NCBI GenBank assembly: GCA_964550935.1
Contig: CAZKBB010000003.1
Coordinates: forward strand, 1 to 64,000
Length of the DNA: 64,000 bases
Reading direction: 5' to 3'
From: JBCBSP01 sp964550935
Lineage (GTDB): Bacteria > Pseudomonadota > Alphaproteobacteria > Caulobacterales > Maricaulaceae
The notes below the pieces were generated by a model that saw only the letters and a list, made by a program, of their open reading frames with translations, ran no database searches and was not told the origin of the DNA. The translations under genes were made by a program, and so were the position numbers. This document shows, in pieces, positions 43,067 to 52,405 of the stretch. Within the stretch, counting starts at the first letter, position 1, and every line of letters starts with the position of its first letter.

Positions 43067-44521
43067 TCAAGCCTTCTTGCGCGCCCAGATCCGCTTCACG
43101 CTCTCCGCGTCCGCCGCGCCGAGCGCGCCCTGGCGGAACACCGCCGCGCCGAGCGCGAGCACCCCGATCATCGCCGCGACCATGAGCGCCGTCGTGCCCG
43201 CCAGCTCCCAGGCCGGCACGCCGTGGGGCAGGCGCGCAATCATGATGAAGGGCGTCCAGATCGGAACCCAGGAGGCGATCTGGACCAGCACGTTCTCCAT
43301 CGACTCGATCGAGAACACGATGATGAACAGCGGCGCCATCAAGAACAGGACGAGCGGGCTCATCAGCGTCTGGGCGTCCTGCAGCGTCTCGCACAGCGAG
43401 CCGACCGCGAGGAAGGCCGCGCCGTACATCAGATACCCGATCACGAAATAGCCGAGCGCCGCGGCGAACAATCCCGGATCAATGACGGCCGCGAGCGTCT
43501 CGGCGAGGTCAGGGTCGGCCGCCGACAAGGCCGATCCGCCCGCCAGCGTCGCGAGCATGCCGACGCTTCCCCACACCGCGAAGAGGGTGAAGGAGACCCC
43601 GGCGACGCCGGCGAGCTTGCCGATCAGAATCTCGTGGTAGCGCACGGTGGAGAGCAGGACCTCCAGCACCTTGCCGCCCTTCTCCTCAATGAGGCTCGTG
43701 AGCAGCATGTTCGCGACCGAGAAAATCGACATCCACAAGATGATCGCCAGTCCGATCGCGGCGATGAAGGGCGCGCGGTCCGCATCGGTGATCTCGGCGT
43801 CCTCTCCCGGCGCGGCGGAGGCGTCGAACTTCTGAAGCTCGGCCTGAACCGCGTTGAGCGTCTCGATGTCGGCCTCGTCGAGCCCGAACTCGGAGAGGAA
43901 TTCGCGGCGCTGATGGCGGGTCAACGCGTCGCGCGCCTCGCGCGCCAGGGTCAGCTCGGCGATGTTGGCCGAGTAATAATCCAGCCGCAGCGCGCCTTCG
44001 TCCTGGCGGATGAACAGAGCGGCGTAGAGCGGGCGGGGACCTGAGGGCGTCTCGATCGTGCGCTCGCCGGTGAGATAGGGCCTAAGACCCCCGCGGGTCG
44101 GTGACGGGGCGTCGACGCGCGCGCGCCGGCCGAACCCTTCTGCGAACGCGGCCGCTCCTTCCTGCATGCCCAGCACGTCGAGCGCGTCATCAAGGCCTTC
44201 GAGCCCGTCGGGATCGCTGTCGAAGGCTTCGAGCGCACGCGCGCGCTCGGCCTCCTCGCGCATCCTCGCCATCGCCTCGACGGCCTCGCGCGCCTGTTCG
44301 CGCCGGGCCGCCTCAAGCTCGGCCTGGACCACCTCGTCGAGGCCGCGCCCGGTCTCGTCGATCACGGCGTAATGGCGCACCGGCTGGGAGGACTGAGCCA
44401 GGAACGGGATCGCCGCGCCGAGCGAAAACACGATCGGCACCGACAGGAGCGACAGCCAGAAGCCCCACGTGGCCACGTAAGACAGGTATTCCCGGCGGGC
44501 GATGAGATAGATGGCGCGCAT
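43067..44521 (-). CDS. ABC-2-type transporter permease (NatB-like)
   Basis: 484 residues. One TM near the N-terminus (about 20-42), a large periplasmic region (45-250) with a long charged helix, then about five TM segments (255-470) including LAIILWMSIFSVANMLLTSLIEEKGGKVLEVLLST, the typical ABC-2/NatB region. Exports an unknown substrate with the ATPase encoded 3 bases upstream in the operon. Confidence 0.9.
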   Translation of the reverse strand: MRAIYLIARREYLSYVATWGFWLSLLSVPIVFSLGAAIPFLAQSSQPVRHYAVIDETGRGLDEVVQAELEAARREQAREAVEAMARMREEAERARALEAFDSDPDGLEGLDDALDVLGMQEGAAAFAEGFGRRARVDAPSPTRGGLRPYLTGERTIETPSGPRPLYAALFIRQDEGALRLDYYSANIAELTLAREARDALTRHQRREFLSEFGLDEADIETLNAVQAELQKFDASAAPGEDAEITDADRAPFIAAIGLAIILWMSIFSVANMLLTSLIEEKGGKVLEVLLSTVRYHEILIGKLAGVAGVSFTLFAVWGSVGMLATLAGGSALSAADPDLAETLAAVIDPGLFAAALGYFVIGYLMYGAAFLAVGSLCETLQDAQTLMSPLVLFLMAPLFIIVFSIESMENVLVQIASWVPIWTPFIMIARLPHGVPAWELAGTTALMVAAMIGVLALGAAVFRQGALGAADAESVKRIWARKKA

Positions 44522-44524
44522 CGC

Positions 44525-45490
44525 TCAGGCCGTCTCGCGCTCAAGTCCGGCCGCGTCGGCGGGGTCGGCGACGAGCTGCACGAAGGCGTCCTGCAGCTGC
44601 GGGCGGGACGGCTCGAAGCGGGCAAGCTTCACGCCCGCCTCCACGCAGGCCTTGAGCACCTGTTGCGCCTCCACGCCCGGCTTCAGCGTCAGGCGCCAGG
44701 CCGCAACCGCGCCGCCGTCAGGCCCGACGGCCTCTCCGGCGCGCTCCACCTCCGCGAGCCCGCCCAGCACGGCGGCCAGATCGGTCCCGCACGCGGTCTC
44801 GATCTCGACCCGCCGCGGCACCTGGGCCAGCGCCTCCTCCACGCGCCCGTCGAACACTTTCGCGCCGCGCGCCAGAAGCACGATCCGGTCGCACAGGCGC
44901 TCGGCGTGCTGCATCACATGGGTGGAGAACAGCACCGTGCGCCCGGCCTCGGCCTGTTCGCGCACCATGTCCTCCAGAAGCGACTGGTTCACCGGATCGA
45001 GGCCTGAGAACGGTTCGTCCAGGATGATGAACTCCGGCTCATGGGCCAGCGCGGCGATGATCTGGACCTTCTGGGCCATGCCCTTGGACAGGGTCTTCAG
45101 CTTCTTGTCGGCCGCGTCGGCGAGACCGAAGCGCTCCAGAAGCGCTCCGGCGCGCTCGCGCGCGGCCTCCGCGGGCACGCCCTTCAAGCGCGCGAAGAAC
45201 ACGATCACGGCCTCGGCCGTCATCTTGCGATAGACGCCGCGCTCTTCGGGCAGAAAGCCGACCCGGTCCAGCGCCTCGCGCGTGGGCGGGGCCCCGAACA
45301 GGCGCGCCTCGCCGCGGTCGGCTTTCAGAACCCCCAGCGCGACGCGCAGCGTCGTGGTCTTGCCCGCCCCGTTCGGCCCCAGAAAGCCTGTGATCTCGCC
45401 CTTGCGGGCGGCGAAGGAGAGATCGCGCACGGCCGGCTTGCCGGCGAAACTCTTCCACAGCCCCTCGACCTGGAGCGCGTTTTCGGTCAT
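44525..45490 (-). CDS. ABC transporter ATP-binding protein (NatA-like)
   Basis: 321 residues. Walker A GPNGAGKTTT (about 39-48), signature LSKGMAQKVQ (about 133), Walker B FIILDEPFSGLDP and switch His in LFSTHVMQ. The C-terminal 90 residues are the usual NatA-type regulatory tail. Energises the permease just downstream. Confidence 0.94.
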   Translation of the reverse strand: MTENALQVEGLWKSFAGKPAVRDLSFAARKGEITGFLGPNGAGKTTTLRVALGVLKADRGEARLFGAPPTREALDRVGFLPEERGVYRKMTAEAVIVFFARLKGVPAEAARERAGALLERFGLADAADKKLKTLSKGMAQKVQIIAALAHEPEFIILDEPFSGLDPVNQSLLEDMVREQAEAGRTVLFSTHVMQHAERLCDRIVLLARGAKVFDGRVEEALAQVPRRVEIETACGTDLAAVLGGLAEVERAGEAVGPDGGAVAAWRLTLKPGVEAQQVLKACVEAGVKLARFEPSRPQLQDAFVQLVADPADAAGLERETA

Positions 45491-45597
45491 CGCTTATCCT
45501 TCAATGGCCGCCGGCGCGAGCGCGCGGAAAAGATGCGGCCTGTCTAGGGCGTTCGGCCGCGCGAGGCCAGAGCCCGCCTTGAACCGGAGCACCCGCG

Positions 45598-46029
45598 ATG
45601 GCGACGCGTGACTTTCCCATCGATTTCGAGACTCTGGAGCCGGACTCCAAACCGCGCCGCTGCCTCGCCCTGCCGAGCGGGCACGCCCGCGCCGACGCCG
45701 CCGATGTGGAGAGCCCGGTCTTCAACGCCGCGCGAGAAGCCGCGTTGGACGCCTTCATCGCGGCGGGTCTGAGCGACGCGCGCGTGAAAGTGGTGCGCCG
45801 CGACGACGCGACCGGCCAGGTGGAGCTCGTCCAGCGCTCGCTGATCTTTCGCTTTCCCGATTACGTCACCGTCGAGGCGGTGGACGCCGGCGAGGGCCGG
45901 GCCTCACTGAACGTCTATTCGCGCGCGGTGGTCGGGTATTCCGATCTCGGCGTGAATGAAAAGCGCGTGCGCCGCTGGCTGGAGGCAGCCGCGCAGCGGC
46001 TGAGTCAGGCCGCGGGCAACGCGAAGTAG
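45598..46029 (+). CDS. DUF1499-family protein
   Basis: 143 residues with the DUF1499 hallmarks: RCLALPSGH near 20, RSLIFRFPDYVTVEA and SRAVVGYSDLGVNEKRVRRWL. No signal peptide or membrane segment. Function unknown. Its last 25 bases overlap the convergent DinB gene. Confidence 0.8.
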   Translation: MATRDFPIDFETLEPDSKPRRCLALPSGHARADAADVESPVFNAAREAALDAFIAAGLSDARVKVVRRDDATGQVELVQRSLIFRFPDYVTVEAVDAGEGRASLNVYSRAVVGYSDLGVNEKRVRRWLEAAAQRLSQAAGNAK

Positions 46030-46502
46030 AGAAGGTCAAGCGCCGGTGGCTCGGCCACGCCCAGCTGGCGCAGGAGCGTCGCGGAATGGCCGCGATGGTG
46101 CGTCTGGTGATTGAATAGGTGGGCGAGGATCACCGAAAGTTCAAGCGCCTTGGCCTCGCCGCGCGTGTTCACGTATTCCACCGTGCGCTCAAGGTCGGCC
46201 TCGCCGAGGCTGGAGACGAACTCGCAGATGCGCGTGTCCTCCGCCTCGCGCGCGGCGCGAAGGCTGGCGAAGTCGGCGAACAGCTCGTCATCGAGCGATT
46301 TGGGCGCCTCGCCCTCGCCCGTGATACGGTGCAGCCAGATGCGGTCGGCGACGAGGATATGGTTCAGTGTGCCGTGCAGGCTCTTGAAGTAGGCTTTGAG
46401 ATCGCGCTTGCGTTCGAAGTCCGTCAGCGCGGTCGCCGCGTCGTAGAGCCGGGCGTTGGCCCAGGCGTTATAGGCGGCGAATCGTTTGAAATGATCCAGC
46501 AC
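46005..46502 (-). CDS. DinB-family metal-binding four-helix-bundle protein
   Basis: 165 residues. Starts HFKRFAAYNAWANARLYDAA; the three metal-binding histidines expected in DinB/YfiT-like proteins lie in LHGTLNHILVADRIW (near 47) and HLFNHQTHHRGH (near 128-140). Possibly a thiol-dependent transferase; the substrate is unknown. GTG start at 46502. Confidence 0.87.
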   Translation of the reverse strand: MLDHFKRFAAYNAWANARLYDAATALTDFERKRDLKAYFKSLHGTLNHILVADRIWLHRITGEGEAPKSLDDELFADFASLRAAREAEDTRICEFVSSLGEADLERTVEYVNTRGEAKALELSVILAHLFNHQTHHRGHSATLLRQLGVAEPPALDLLYFALPAA

Positions 46503-46545
46503 TGTCGTGTCGGGTCCCTGATCTGCAGCCCGTAAGGTCTAACCC

Positions 46546-46884
46546 ATGGCGAGCGATGAAGGTAAGGCGAGATCGCGGCTTGTCGCCCTGCGCGAGGAAT
46601 TGCGCGCGCTGTCCAAAGCCGCCTGCGAGGACCGAAAGCCGGTCTCCCTGGACCAGCAGTCCGTCGGCCGGCTCTCGCGCCAGGACTCCCTTCAGGTCCA
46701 GGCGATGGCTCAAGCACAGGACGCGCGCCGCGCCAAGGAACTCCAACGCATCGAGGCCGCGCTGAAACGCCTCGACGAGGGCGAATACGGCTGGTGCGTG
46801 GGGTGCGGCGAGGCGATCGCCGACAAGCGACTGGAGATCGATCCGGCCGCGCCGCGCTGCGCGGAGTGCGCGCAGGCGCGCTGA
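46546..46884 (+). CDS. TraR/DksA-family zinc-finger protein
   Basis: 112 residues. Coiled-coil N-terminus (about 1-80) and C4 zinc finger CVGC...CAEC (about 85-108). Family members bind the RNA polymerase secondary channel and modulate transcription. It is shorter than DksA (about 150), and the tip of the coil lacks an obvious DxxDxA motif, so it may not act exactly like DksA. Confidence 0.85.
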   Translation: MASDEGKARSRLVALREELRALSKAACEDRKPVSLDQQSVGRLSRQDSLQVQAMAQAQDARRAKELQRIEAALKRLDEGEYGWCVGCGEAIADKRLEIDPAAPRCAECAQAR

Positions 46885-46924
46885 CGGTGTACTCTGCGCC
46901 CCGCCGCGTTCGCAGGAGACCTTG

Positions 46925-47392
46925 ATGCTGAGCCTCGCCCTCGCCGCCCTGACGCTTCAGACCGCCCCCGCCGAGGCGCGGGTCGAGCTGTCCGATCTGG
47001 CCTTCCTTCAGGGCTGCTGGGCCGGAGAGGGGTTGGGCGCGCAGGTCCAGGAATGCTGGATGGCCGGACCAAGCGGGCGCCTGACCGGCATGTTCGAGCT
47101 CCTCAACGCCGACGGAACCCAGCGCTTCTCCGAGATCTTCGTGCTCGACCGCTTCGAGGACGGGCCCGCGCTGCGCCTGAAGCATTTCAACGCCGATCTC
47201 ACCGGCTGGGAGGCGCAAGACGACTATGTCAGCTTCGCGTTGATCGAGACCGCCCCGGGCCGCGCCGTGTTCGACGGGCTGGAGCTGCAGCTGACCGAAG
47301 ACGGCGCGCTCGTCGTGGATCTGCGCATCACCGGCCGGGATGGCGTGCGGATCGAGCGCTTCACCTATGAGCGGCTAGAGTCAGGCGAGTGA
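46925..47392 (+). CDS. exported DUF6265-family protein
   Basis: 155 residues. Signal peptide about 1-18, then LAFLQGCWAGEG, LTGMFELLNADG and LRLKHFNADLTGWEAQDD, the DUF6265 pattern, a lipocalin-like beta fold by appearance. Function unknown. ATG 46925 is chosen over TTG 46922 since AGGAG is 6 bases upstream. 12-base convergent overlap with the next gene. Confidence 0.82.
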   Translation: MLSLALAALTLQTAPAEARVELSDLAFLQGCWAGEGLGAQVQECWMAGPSGRLTGMFELLNADGTQRFSEIFVLDRFEDGPALRLKHFNADLTGWEAQDDYVSFALIETAPGRAVFDGLELQLTEDGALVVDLRITGRDGVRIERFTYERLESGE

Positions 47393-48001
47393 CGCCGCGC
47401 CGGCGGTGTTGAAGGCGGCGAACTTCGGGCTCTTGGGCAGATAGCCCTGCTCGATACGCTCGATCTTGAACCCGGCGCCGGCGATCAGGCGGTCGGGCTC
47501 GCGGGTGAGATGACATCCGCCCGCGACCGGTTTCCAGACAGGCTCGATGCGGCGCTGCCACTTCGCCACGCCCGCGTCCGGCGCCCGGCCGTGTTCTGAG
47601 AATAAGAGCCGCCCGCCCGGCTTCAACACGCGGCGCATCTGTGACAGCGCCGCCTCAGCGCCGGGAATGGTGCACAGCGTGTAGGTCAGCACCACCGTGT
47701 CCACGCTGGCGTCGTCGAGCGGGATCTCCTCGCCCGGCAGGTCGATCCACTCAATCTCCAAAGGCGAGGCCGCGACCGCCTTGGCCGCCTTGCGCCGCAT
47801 GCCGAGGCTCGGCTCAAGCGCGAACACGCGCTCGACTTTGGCGGGATCGTAGAAGCCCAGATTGGTTCCGGAGCCGAAGCCGATCTCCAGCACCCGGCCC
47901 TCAGCGGCCGGCACGAGCATTGAGCGCTGCTTCATGATCTGCGGGGTGGCGCAGGCGAAGCCGATCAGGTGGGGCAGGATGTGGGTGTCATAGAAGGACA
48001 T
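47381..48001 (-). CDS. class I SAM-dependent methyltransferase (UbiE-like fold)
   Basis: 206 residues. Begins MSFYDTHILPHLIGFACATPQIMKQR, then SAM motif VLEIGFGSGTNLGFY, acidic ALEPS, and LKPGGRLLFSEHG. Resembles the METTL7/thiol-methyltransferase-like group found widely in Proteobacteria; substrate unknown. ATG 48001 was chosen because the upstream extension is shadow of purK. Confidence 0.85.
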   Translation of the reverse strand: MSFYDTHILPHLIGFACATPQIMKQRSMLVPAAEGRVLEIGFGSGTNLGFYDPAKVERVFALEPSLGMRRKAAKAVAASPLEIEWIDLPGEEIPLDDASVDTVVLTYTLCTIPGAEAALSQMRRVLKPGGRLLFSEHGRAPDAGVAKWQRRIEPVWKPVAGGCHLTREPDRLIAGAGFKIERIEQGYLPKSPKFAAFNTAGAASLA

Positions 48002-48033
48002 GAGCCCGCCTATAGCGCGCGGCTGGCGCGAAG

Positions 48034-49125
48034 TCAGTCGCCGAGCGGCGCGATGAGGTTCACATGACCCATCTTGCGCCCGTCGCGGATCTCGCGCTTG
48101 GCGTAGAGGTGAAGCCGCGCGCCCGGCGTCTCCAGCCAGCGCGCCCAGCCGGCTGCGTCCTCGCCGATCAGGTTGATCATGCGCGCGCGCGACTGCGGCG
48201 CGGGATCGCCGAGCGGCCAGCCGGCCACCGCACGCACATGCTGCTCGAACTGGTCGCAGGCGCACGCGTCCATCGTCCAGTGGCCGGTGTTGTGCACGCG
48301 CGGGGCGATCTCGTTGACCAAGAGGGCGCCGTCGGCGAGCGCGAACAGCTCCACTGCGATGACGCCCACATAATCGAGCGCCTCAAGCACGGCGGTCGCG
48401 ATGCGCAGCGCTTCAGCCTCCATCGCGGGCGTCACCGCCGCGGGGGCGAGGCTTTCGCGCAGGATGCCGTCGGAGTGCCGGTTCTGCGCCAGCGGGAACG
48501 CTTTGACGGCGCCGTCCAACGAGCGTGCGGCCACGACGGAGAGCTCGCGCTCGAACGGGGCGAGCGCCTCCGCGATGGCCGGGCGCGATCCGATCGCCTC
48601 GAACGCCGCGCGCGCCTCGGCCGGGCTCGAGACCCGCGCCTGACCCTTGCCGTCATAGCCGAAGCGCCGGGTCTTCAGGATCATTTCACCGCCGAGCGCG
48701 TCGAGCGCGCTTTCAGCGCCGTGTGCGTCGTCGACCGGCTCGAACGCCACCGTCGCCGCACCGGCCCGGTGAAGGAAGGTCTTTTCGGTCAGCCGATCCT
48801 GGGCGGCTTCGAGCGCCTGGGCGCCCGGGCGCAGGACAGCCCGCTCGCCGGCCGCGCGCGCGGTCTCCACCGGCACGTTCTCAAACTCGTAGGTGACCGC
48901 GGCGCAGCTCGAAGCGAAGCGGCGCACCGCATCCAGATCCTCATAAGGCGCGACGATCGCGTCCGCGGCGACGCGCGCGGCGGGGCTGTCGGTCTCAGGG
49001 CTGAAGATCGCGGCGTCTAGGCCGAGCCTGGCCGCGGCGAGCGCCAGCATGCGGGCGAGCTGGCCGCCGCCCATGATGCCGATGCGATCGCCCGGCTGAA
49101 GCCGGCGGGCCGGATCGACGCTCAC
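48034..49125 (-). CDS. purK: 5-(carboxyamino)imidazole ribonucleotide synthase
   Basis: 363-residue ATP-grasp enzyme of purine synthesis. Seen: GIMGGGQLARMLALAA (about 16-31), VTYEFENVP, KTRRFGYDGKGQ and NEIAPRVHNTGHWT. GTG start at 49125 with AGGAG 5 bases upstream. 8 bases after purE; the products act in sequence. Confidence 0.96.
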   Translation of the reverse strand: MSVDPARRLQPGDRIGIMGGGQLARMLALAAARLGLDAAIFSPETDSPAARVAADAIVAPYEDLDAVRRFASSCAAVTYEFENVPVETARAAGERAVLRPGAQALEAAQDRLTEKTFLHRAGAATVAFEPVDDAHGAESALDALGGEMILKTRRFGYDGKGQARVSSPAEARAAFEAIGSRPAIAEALAPFERELSVVAARSLDGAVKAFPLAQNRHSDGILRESLAPAAVTPAMEAEALRIATAVLEALDYVGVIAVELFALADGALLVNEIAPRVHNTGHWTMDACACDQFEQHVRAVAGWPLGDPAPQSRARMINLIGEDAAGWARWLETPGARLHLYAKREIRDGRKMGHVNLIAPLGD

Positions 49126-49133
49126 ATGCGCTC

Positions 49134-49652
49134 CTATTCGTCTTCCACCGTATCGGGCACGGACGCGGTCAGCTCTTCGCGATAGGCCTCCACCCGCGCC
49201 ATCAGCGCCGGGTCGGACAGCCCGACGATTGACGCCGCCAGGATCGCCGCATTCTTCGCGCCGGCTTCGCCGATGGCCAGCGTGCCCACGGGCACACCGG
49301 CGGGCATCTGAACGATGGAGAGCAGGCTGTCGAGGCCGCTGAGCGCCTTGGACCGGACCGGCACGCCGAGCACGGGAAGCGTCGTCATGGAGGCGACCAT
49401 GCCGGGCAGGTGCGCCGCGCCGCCCGCGCCGGCGATGATCACCTTCACGCCGCGATCCTTGGCGGACTTGGCGAACTCCACCAGCCGGTCCGGCGTGCGG
49501 TGGGCGGAGACCACGCGCGCCTCATAGGCCGCGCCGAGCCGGTCGAGCAGCTTCGCGCCCTCGCCCATGGTCGGCCAGTCGGAACGCGAGCCCATCACGA
49601 TCGCGATGGGCGCGGCGCTCGAAGCGCCGGTATCCGCGTCGCGCGCGGTCAT
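49134..49652 (-). CDS. purE: N5-carboxyaminoimidazole ribonucleotide mutase
   Basis: 172 residues. IVMGSRSDWPTM (near 18), VVSAHRTPDRL and AGAGGAAHLPGMVAS define class I PurE. ATG 49652 has GAGGAGG upstream; the longer frame to 49715 is not needed. First gene of purE-purK. Confidence 0.96.
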   Translation of the reverse strand: MTARDADTGASSAAPIAIVMGSRSDWPTMGEGAKLLDRLGAAYEARVVSAHRTPDRLVEFAKSAKDRGVKVIIAGAGGAAHLPGMVASMTTLPVLGVPVRSKALSGLDSLLSIVQMPAGVPVGTLAIGEAGAKNAAILAASIVGLSDPALMARVEAYREELTASVPDTVEDE

Positions 49653-49790
49653 GGGGCGGACCTCCTCGAAAAGGAAGCGGCGCACAATAATCAGGCGCCT
49701 CGCCCCGTCAAGCACGCCGCGGGTCTCAGGCCTTTCTTAACCATGATCGCTCAGGCTTTGTGCATCGTTTCACTGGGCTTGGAGGCCGAC

Positions 49791-50513
49791 ATGCGCGTGC
49801 GCCCCGGCGACCCCCTCACCCCGTCCGCGCCGGCGGGGCCGGCCAAACGCGAGCGCGCAAGCGCGGCCTACGGTCAGACCCAGCCGACCGCCGCCCCGGC
49901 GGACGCAGCCTCCATCATGGGCGTGCCCGAAGCGGAGCTGACCCCGAACGTGCAACGCGCGCTGCTTTCGCTCATGGGCGAGGTGGACCAGCTGCGCCGC
50001 GAGACCGAACAGCTGCGCGCGCGCATCAAGGACCTGGAGACCCTGGCCGATCACGACGTGCTTTTGCCCGTTCTGAACCGGCGCGCCTTCCTGCGCGAGG
50101 TGTCCAAGGCGCTCTCGCTCGCCCAGCGCCACGACGCGCCGTCCACCCTGGTCTATCTGGACCTGAACGGGTTCAAGAAGATCAATGACGAGCACGGTCA
50201 CGCCGCCGGGGACGCGGCGCTTCAGGCCGTCTCCAACGTGCTCGCCGCGCACCTGCGCGAGACCGATGCGATCGGCCGGCTCGGCGGGGACGAGTTCGGC
50301 GTGGTCTTGGCGCTCACCCCCGCCTCGATGGGCGAGCGCAAGGCCGAACAGCTGGCGGAGCTGATCGCCGAGACGCCGATCCCGTTCGAGGGGCGCGAGT
50401 TGTCCTTGAGCGCGGCCTGGGGCGTACATCCGCTGGAGCGCGGCGCGACGGTGGAGAGCGCCATCGCCGAGGCTGACGCGGCGATGTACGCGCGCAAGCA
50501 GGCCGCGGCCTGA
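49791..50513 (+). CDS. GGDEF-domain diguanylate cyclase
   Basis: 240 residues. A disordered N-terminus (1-45), a coiled coil (about 60-85) for dimerisation, then GGDEF (about 90-235) with canonical RLGGDEFGVV near 162-171 and GYNGF-like DLNGFKKIND. No I-site RxxD is obvious before GGDEF at the usual spacing (LRETDAIGRLGGDEF has RETD, which may serve). No membrane or sensor domain, so probably cytosolic c-di-GMP synthesis. ATG 49791 follows GGAGG by 5 bases; ATG 49743 is an alternative. Confidence 0.88.
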   Translation: MRVRPGDPLTPSAPAGPAKRERASAAYGQTQPTAAPADAASIMGVPEAELTPNVQRALLSLMGEVDQLRRETEQLRARIKDLETLADHDVLLPVLNRRAFLREVSKALSLAQRHDAPSTLVYLDLNGFKKINDEHGHAAGDAALQAVSNVLAAHLRETDAIGRLGGDEFGVVLALTPASMGERKAEQLAELIAETPIPFEGRELSLSAAWGVHPLERGATVESAIAEADAAMYARKQAAA

Positions 50514-50526
50514 GTCCGGCGGGCGC

Positions 50527-50748
50527 TTAAGCGATGATGTCGGGGTTCAGCTGATCCTCGATGGCGAAGATCTCGTCCTTCAGCGCCAGCTTGCGGCGCT
50601 TCAAGCGCATGAGCTTGAGCTGATCGGTGACGCCGAACGCTTGCAGCGCCTCGACCTCGCGGTCGAGCGCGCGGTGTTCGTCGCGCAATTCGGCCAGGCG
50701 CGCTTCAAGCGCCGCGTCGTCGAATTCGCCGTACATGAACCCGTCCAT
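50527..50748 (-). CDS. DUF465/YdcH-family small protein
   Basis: 73 residues, nearly all charged helix: LEARLAELRDEHRALDREVEALQ, then LKLMRLKRRKLALKDEIFAIEDQL, the DUF465 signature. Function unknown. GGAGG touches the ATG at 50748; Met5 at 50736 is an alternative start. Confidence 0.82.
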   Translation of the reverse strand: MDGFMYGEFDDAALEARLAELRDEHRALDREVEALQAFGVTDQLKLMRLKRRKLALKDEIFAIEDQLNPDIIA

Positions 50749-50867
50749 CCTCCAGACCCGTCACGCGCGGAGCGGCTCCCCGCTCCGGATCAAAGATGCG
50801 AGTGATCGCCGCCGGCGAGCGCTGCGCGCCATTGCGCGGCTCGGTCCAGGCTAGAAAGGTTATAATA

Positions 50868-51377
50868 CTACGTTCCAGCCGCCGAGGAAACGATTTCCAC
50901 AAAGGCGCGCGCGTCATAGTCGAGCCCGGCCTGGCCGGCCCAATGCTCAAGCGCATCGATGGCGAGCGTCTCGGCGGGCGTGTCGCTGACCGGACAGGCC
51001 GTCGCCAGCGGGGCCAGCGCGCGCTGCTGAAGCCGCTCGGCCTCCAGCTCGGCGGCGAGGATCTGTTTGCGAAGCGCCCCCCCGTCTCTCGCGGCGACAT
51101 AGTCCGGCGCGGGTTTCAGCGCGTCGCGCGCGGCGCGCAGCGGCTTAACCACTGCGCCCGACCAGTCGCGCCCGAGCGCCCCGGCCTGCACGATCGCCGC
51201 GCTCGGATCGCGGCCTCGGCGCGCCGCCCAGACCGCGAACAGGGCGATATTCACGTCGCCGCCCTGGGTCTGAAACTCAAGGCACGCGTCCTTCACGCCC
51301 GGCTTGGCGTAGACATGGAGCGAGAAGGCCCAGAACGCGTCTGCGGCCGCCTCCGCGTCGCCGGGATCGACGCTCAA
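50868..51377 (-). CDS. TIGR02444-family protein
   Basis: 169 residues. The N-terminal FWAFSLHVYAKPGVKDACLEFQTQGGDVNIALFAVWAA block is the family signature. Function unknown. The start is TTG 51377, overlapping the ubiX stop (TTGA); the longer frame upstream is ubiX read in another frame. Confidence 0.82.
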   Translation of the reverse strand: MSVDPGDAEAAADAFWAFSLHVYAKPGVKDACLEFQTQGGDVNIALFAVWAARRGRDPSAAIVQAGALGRDWSGAVVKPLRAARDALKPAPDYVAARDGGALRKQILAAELEAERLQQRALAPLATACPVSDTPAETLAIDALEHWAGQAGLDYDARAFVEIVSSAAGT

Positions 51378-51994
51378 GACGCGCCGCCCCCGCGCCGGGC
51401 CGCGCCGGGCCGGCGGCCTTCCTCGATGTCCTCGCCCCAGCGCCGGGTTCCATCCCAGTTCAGCCCGAACAGATCGAGCGCACGGCCGACGGATTGATCG
51501 ACGATGTCGTCGAGGGTCTCCGGCTTGGCGTAGAAGGCCGGCAAGGGCGGCATCACGATCGCGCCCATCTCGGTCAGCTGGGTCATGGTGCGCAGGTGAC
51601 CAAGGTGAAACGGGGTCTCGCGCACCATGAGGACGAGACGTCGGCGCTCCTTCAGAACCACGTCGGCCGCGCGGGTGAGCAGGTTCGACGTCACGCCGGT
51701 GGCGATCTCGCTCATCGTACGCACCGAGCACGGCGCGATGAGCATGCCCAGCGTCTGGAACGAGCCCGATGCGATCGGCGCGCCCACATCCGGCGGGGCG
51801 TAGACATGCTCGGCGCGCTCGGCCAGCGCCGCGCGCTTCAGGCCGGTCTCGTAGCCAAGCGTCATCTCAGCGGCCTTGGTCGCGACAAGGTGACGCTCCA
51901 CGCCAAGCCCGCCCAGCGCCTCCAGCGCACGCAATCCGTAAATGATTCCGGAGGCTCCGGAGATTCCGACGATCAGTCTCTGGTTAACGCTCAA
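51374..51994 (-). CDS. ubiX: flavin prenyltransferase UbiX
   Basis: 206 residues. Makes the prenyl-FMN cofactor for UbiD-type decarboxylases. VGISGASGIIYGLRAL (about 9-24), APCSVRTMSEIATGVTSNLLTRAADV and VLKERRRLVLMVRETPFHLGHLRTM are diagnostic. No ubiD is in this window. Pro/Arg/Gly-rich tail. Translationally overlaps the TIGR02444 gene. Confidence 0.95.
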   Translation of the reverse strand: MSVNQRLIVGISGASGIIYGLRALEALGGLGVERHLVATKAAEMTLGYETGLKRAALAERAEHVYAPPDVGAPIASGSFQTLGMLIAPCSVRTMSEIATGVTSNLLTRAADVVLKERRRLVLMVRETPFHLGHLRTMTQLTEMGAIVMPPLPAFYAKPETLDDIVDQSVGRALDLFGLNWDGTRRWGEDIEEGRRPGAARRGGGAS

Positions 51995-52087
51995 CGCGGG
52001 TTCCGCCCTTCTTGATCGTTTTGTGAATTGATGACCCTGCCCGAGCAGTGGTTCAATTCATCCGTTCACATAGCAAAGGAGGCAGAT

Positions 52088-52258
52088 ATGGCCACCGAAG
52101 CGCGTATCCGCGAACTCGATTCTCGCCATGCTCGGCTGGAGCAGCAGATCGCCGAGGAGATGAAGCGCCCGACTTCGGATCATATCGCCCTGGCCACCCT
52201 GAAGAAGCAAAAGCTCAGGCTTAAGGAGGAGATCGCGGCGCTTCGAAGTCGCCATTAG
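52088..52258 (+). CDS. DUF465-family small protein
   Basis: 56 residues, helical: RIRELDSRHARLEQQI and ALATLKKQKLRLKEEIAAL. A perfect AAGGAGG 5 bases before ATG 52088 decides the start over the frame from 52028. Monocistronic, followed by a strong terminator. Second DUF465 gene in the window. Function unknown. Confidence 0.85.
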   Translation: MATEARIRELDSRHARLEQQIAEEMKRPTSDHIALATLKKQKLRLKEEIAALRSRH

Positions 52259-52284
52259 CCAAAACCTGAGCTGCAGAACGCGAG

Positions 52285-52313
52285 GGGGGCGGAGATCATC
52301 CGCCCCCTTTTTT
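52285..52313 (+). terminator. intrinsic terminator of the DUF465 gene
   Basis: 9-bp stem GGGGGCGGA/TCCGCCCCC (52285-52293, 52299-52307), 5-base loop and six T. Confidence 0.9.
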
Positions 52314-52405
52314 GTGACCGGTGCGCACTCCTACGCGCCCATCGTGACCGCGGGCGAACCCGCTTCGGCTTGCGCGCGGACCGGCGCGGCCCTACCAGTT
52401 TCGCC

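Noticed and set aside
49410..49790. N-terminal extension of the GGDEF protein from upstream frames
   Set aside because: Antisense to purE; the GGAGG before ATG 49791 gives the natural start.
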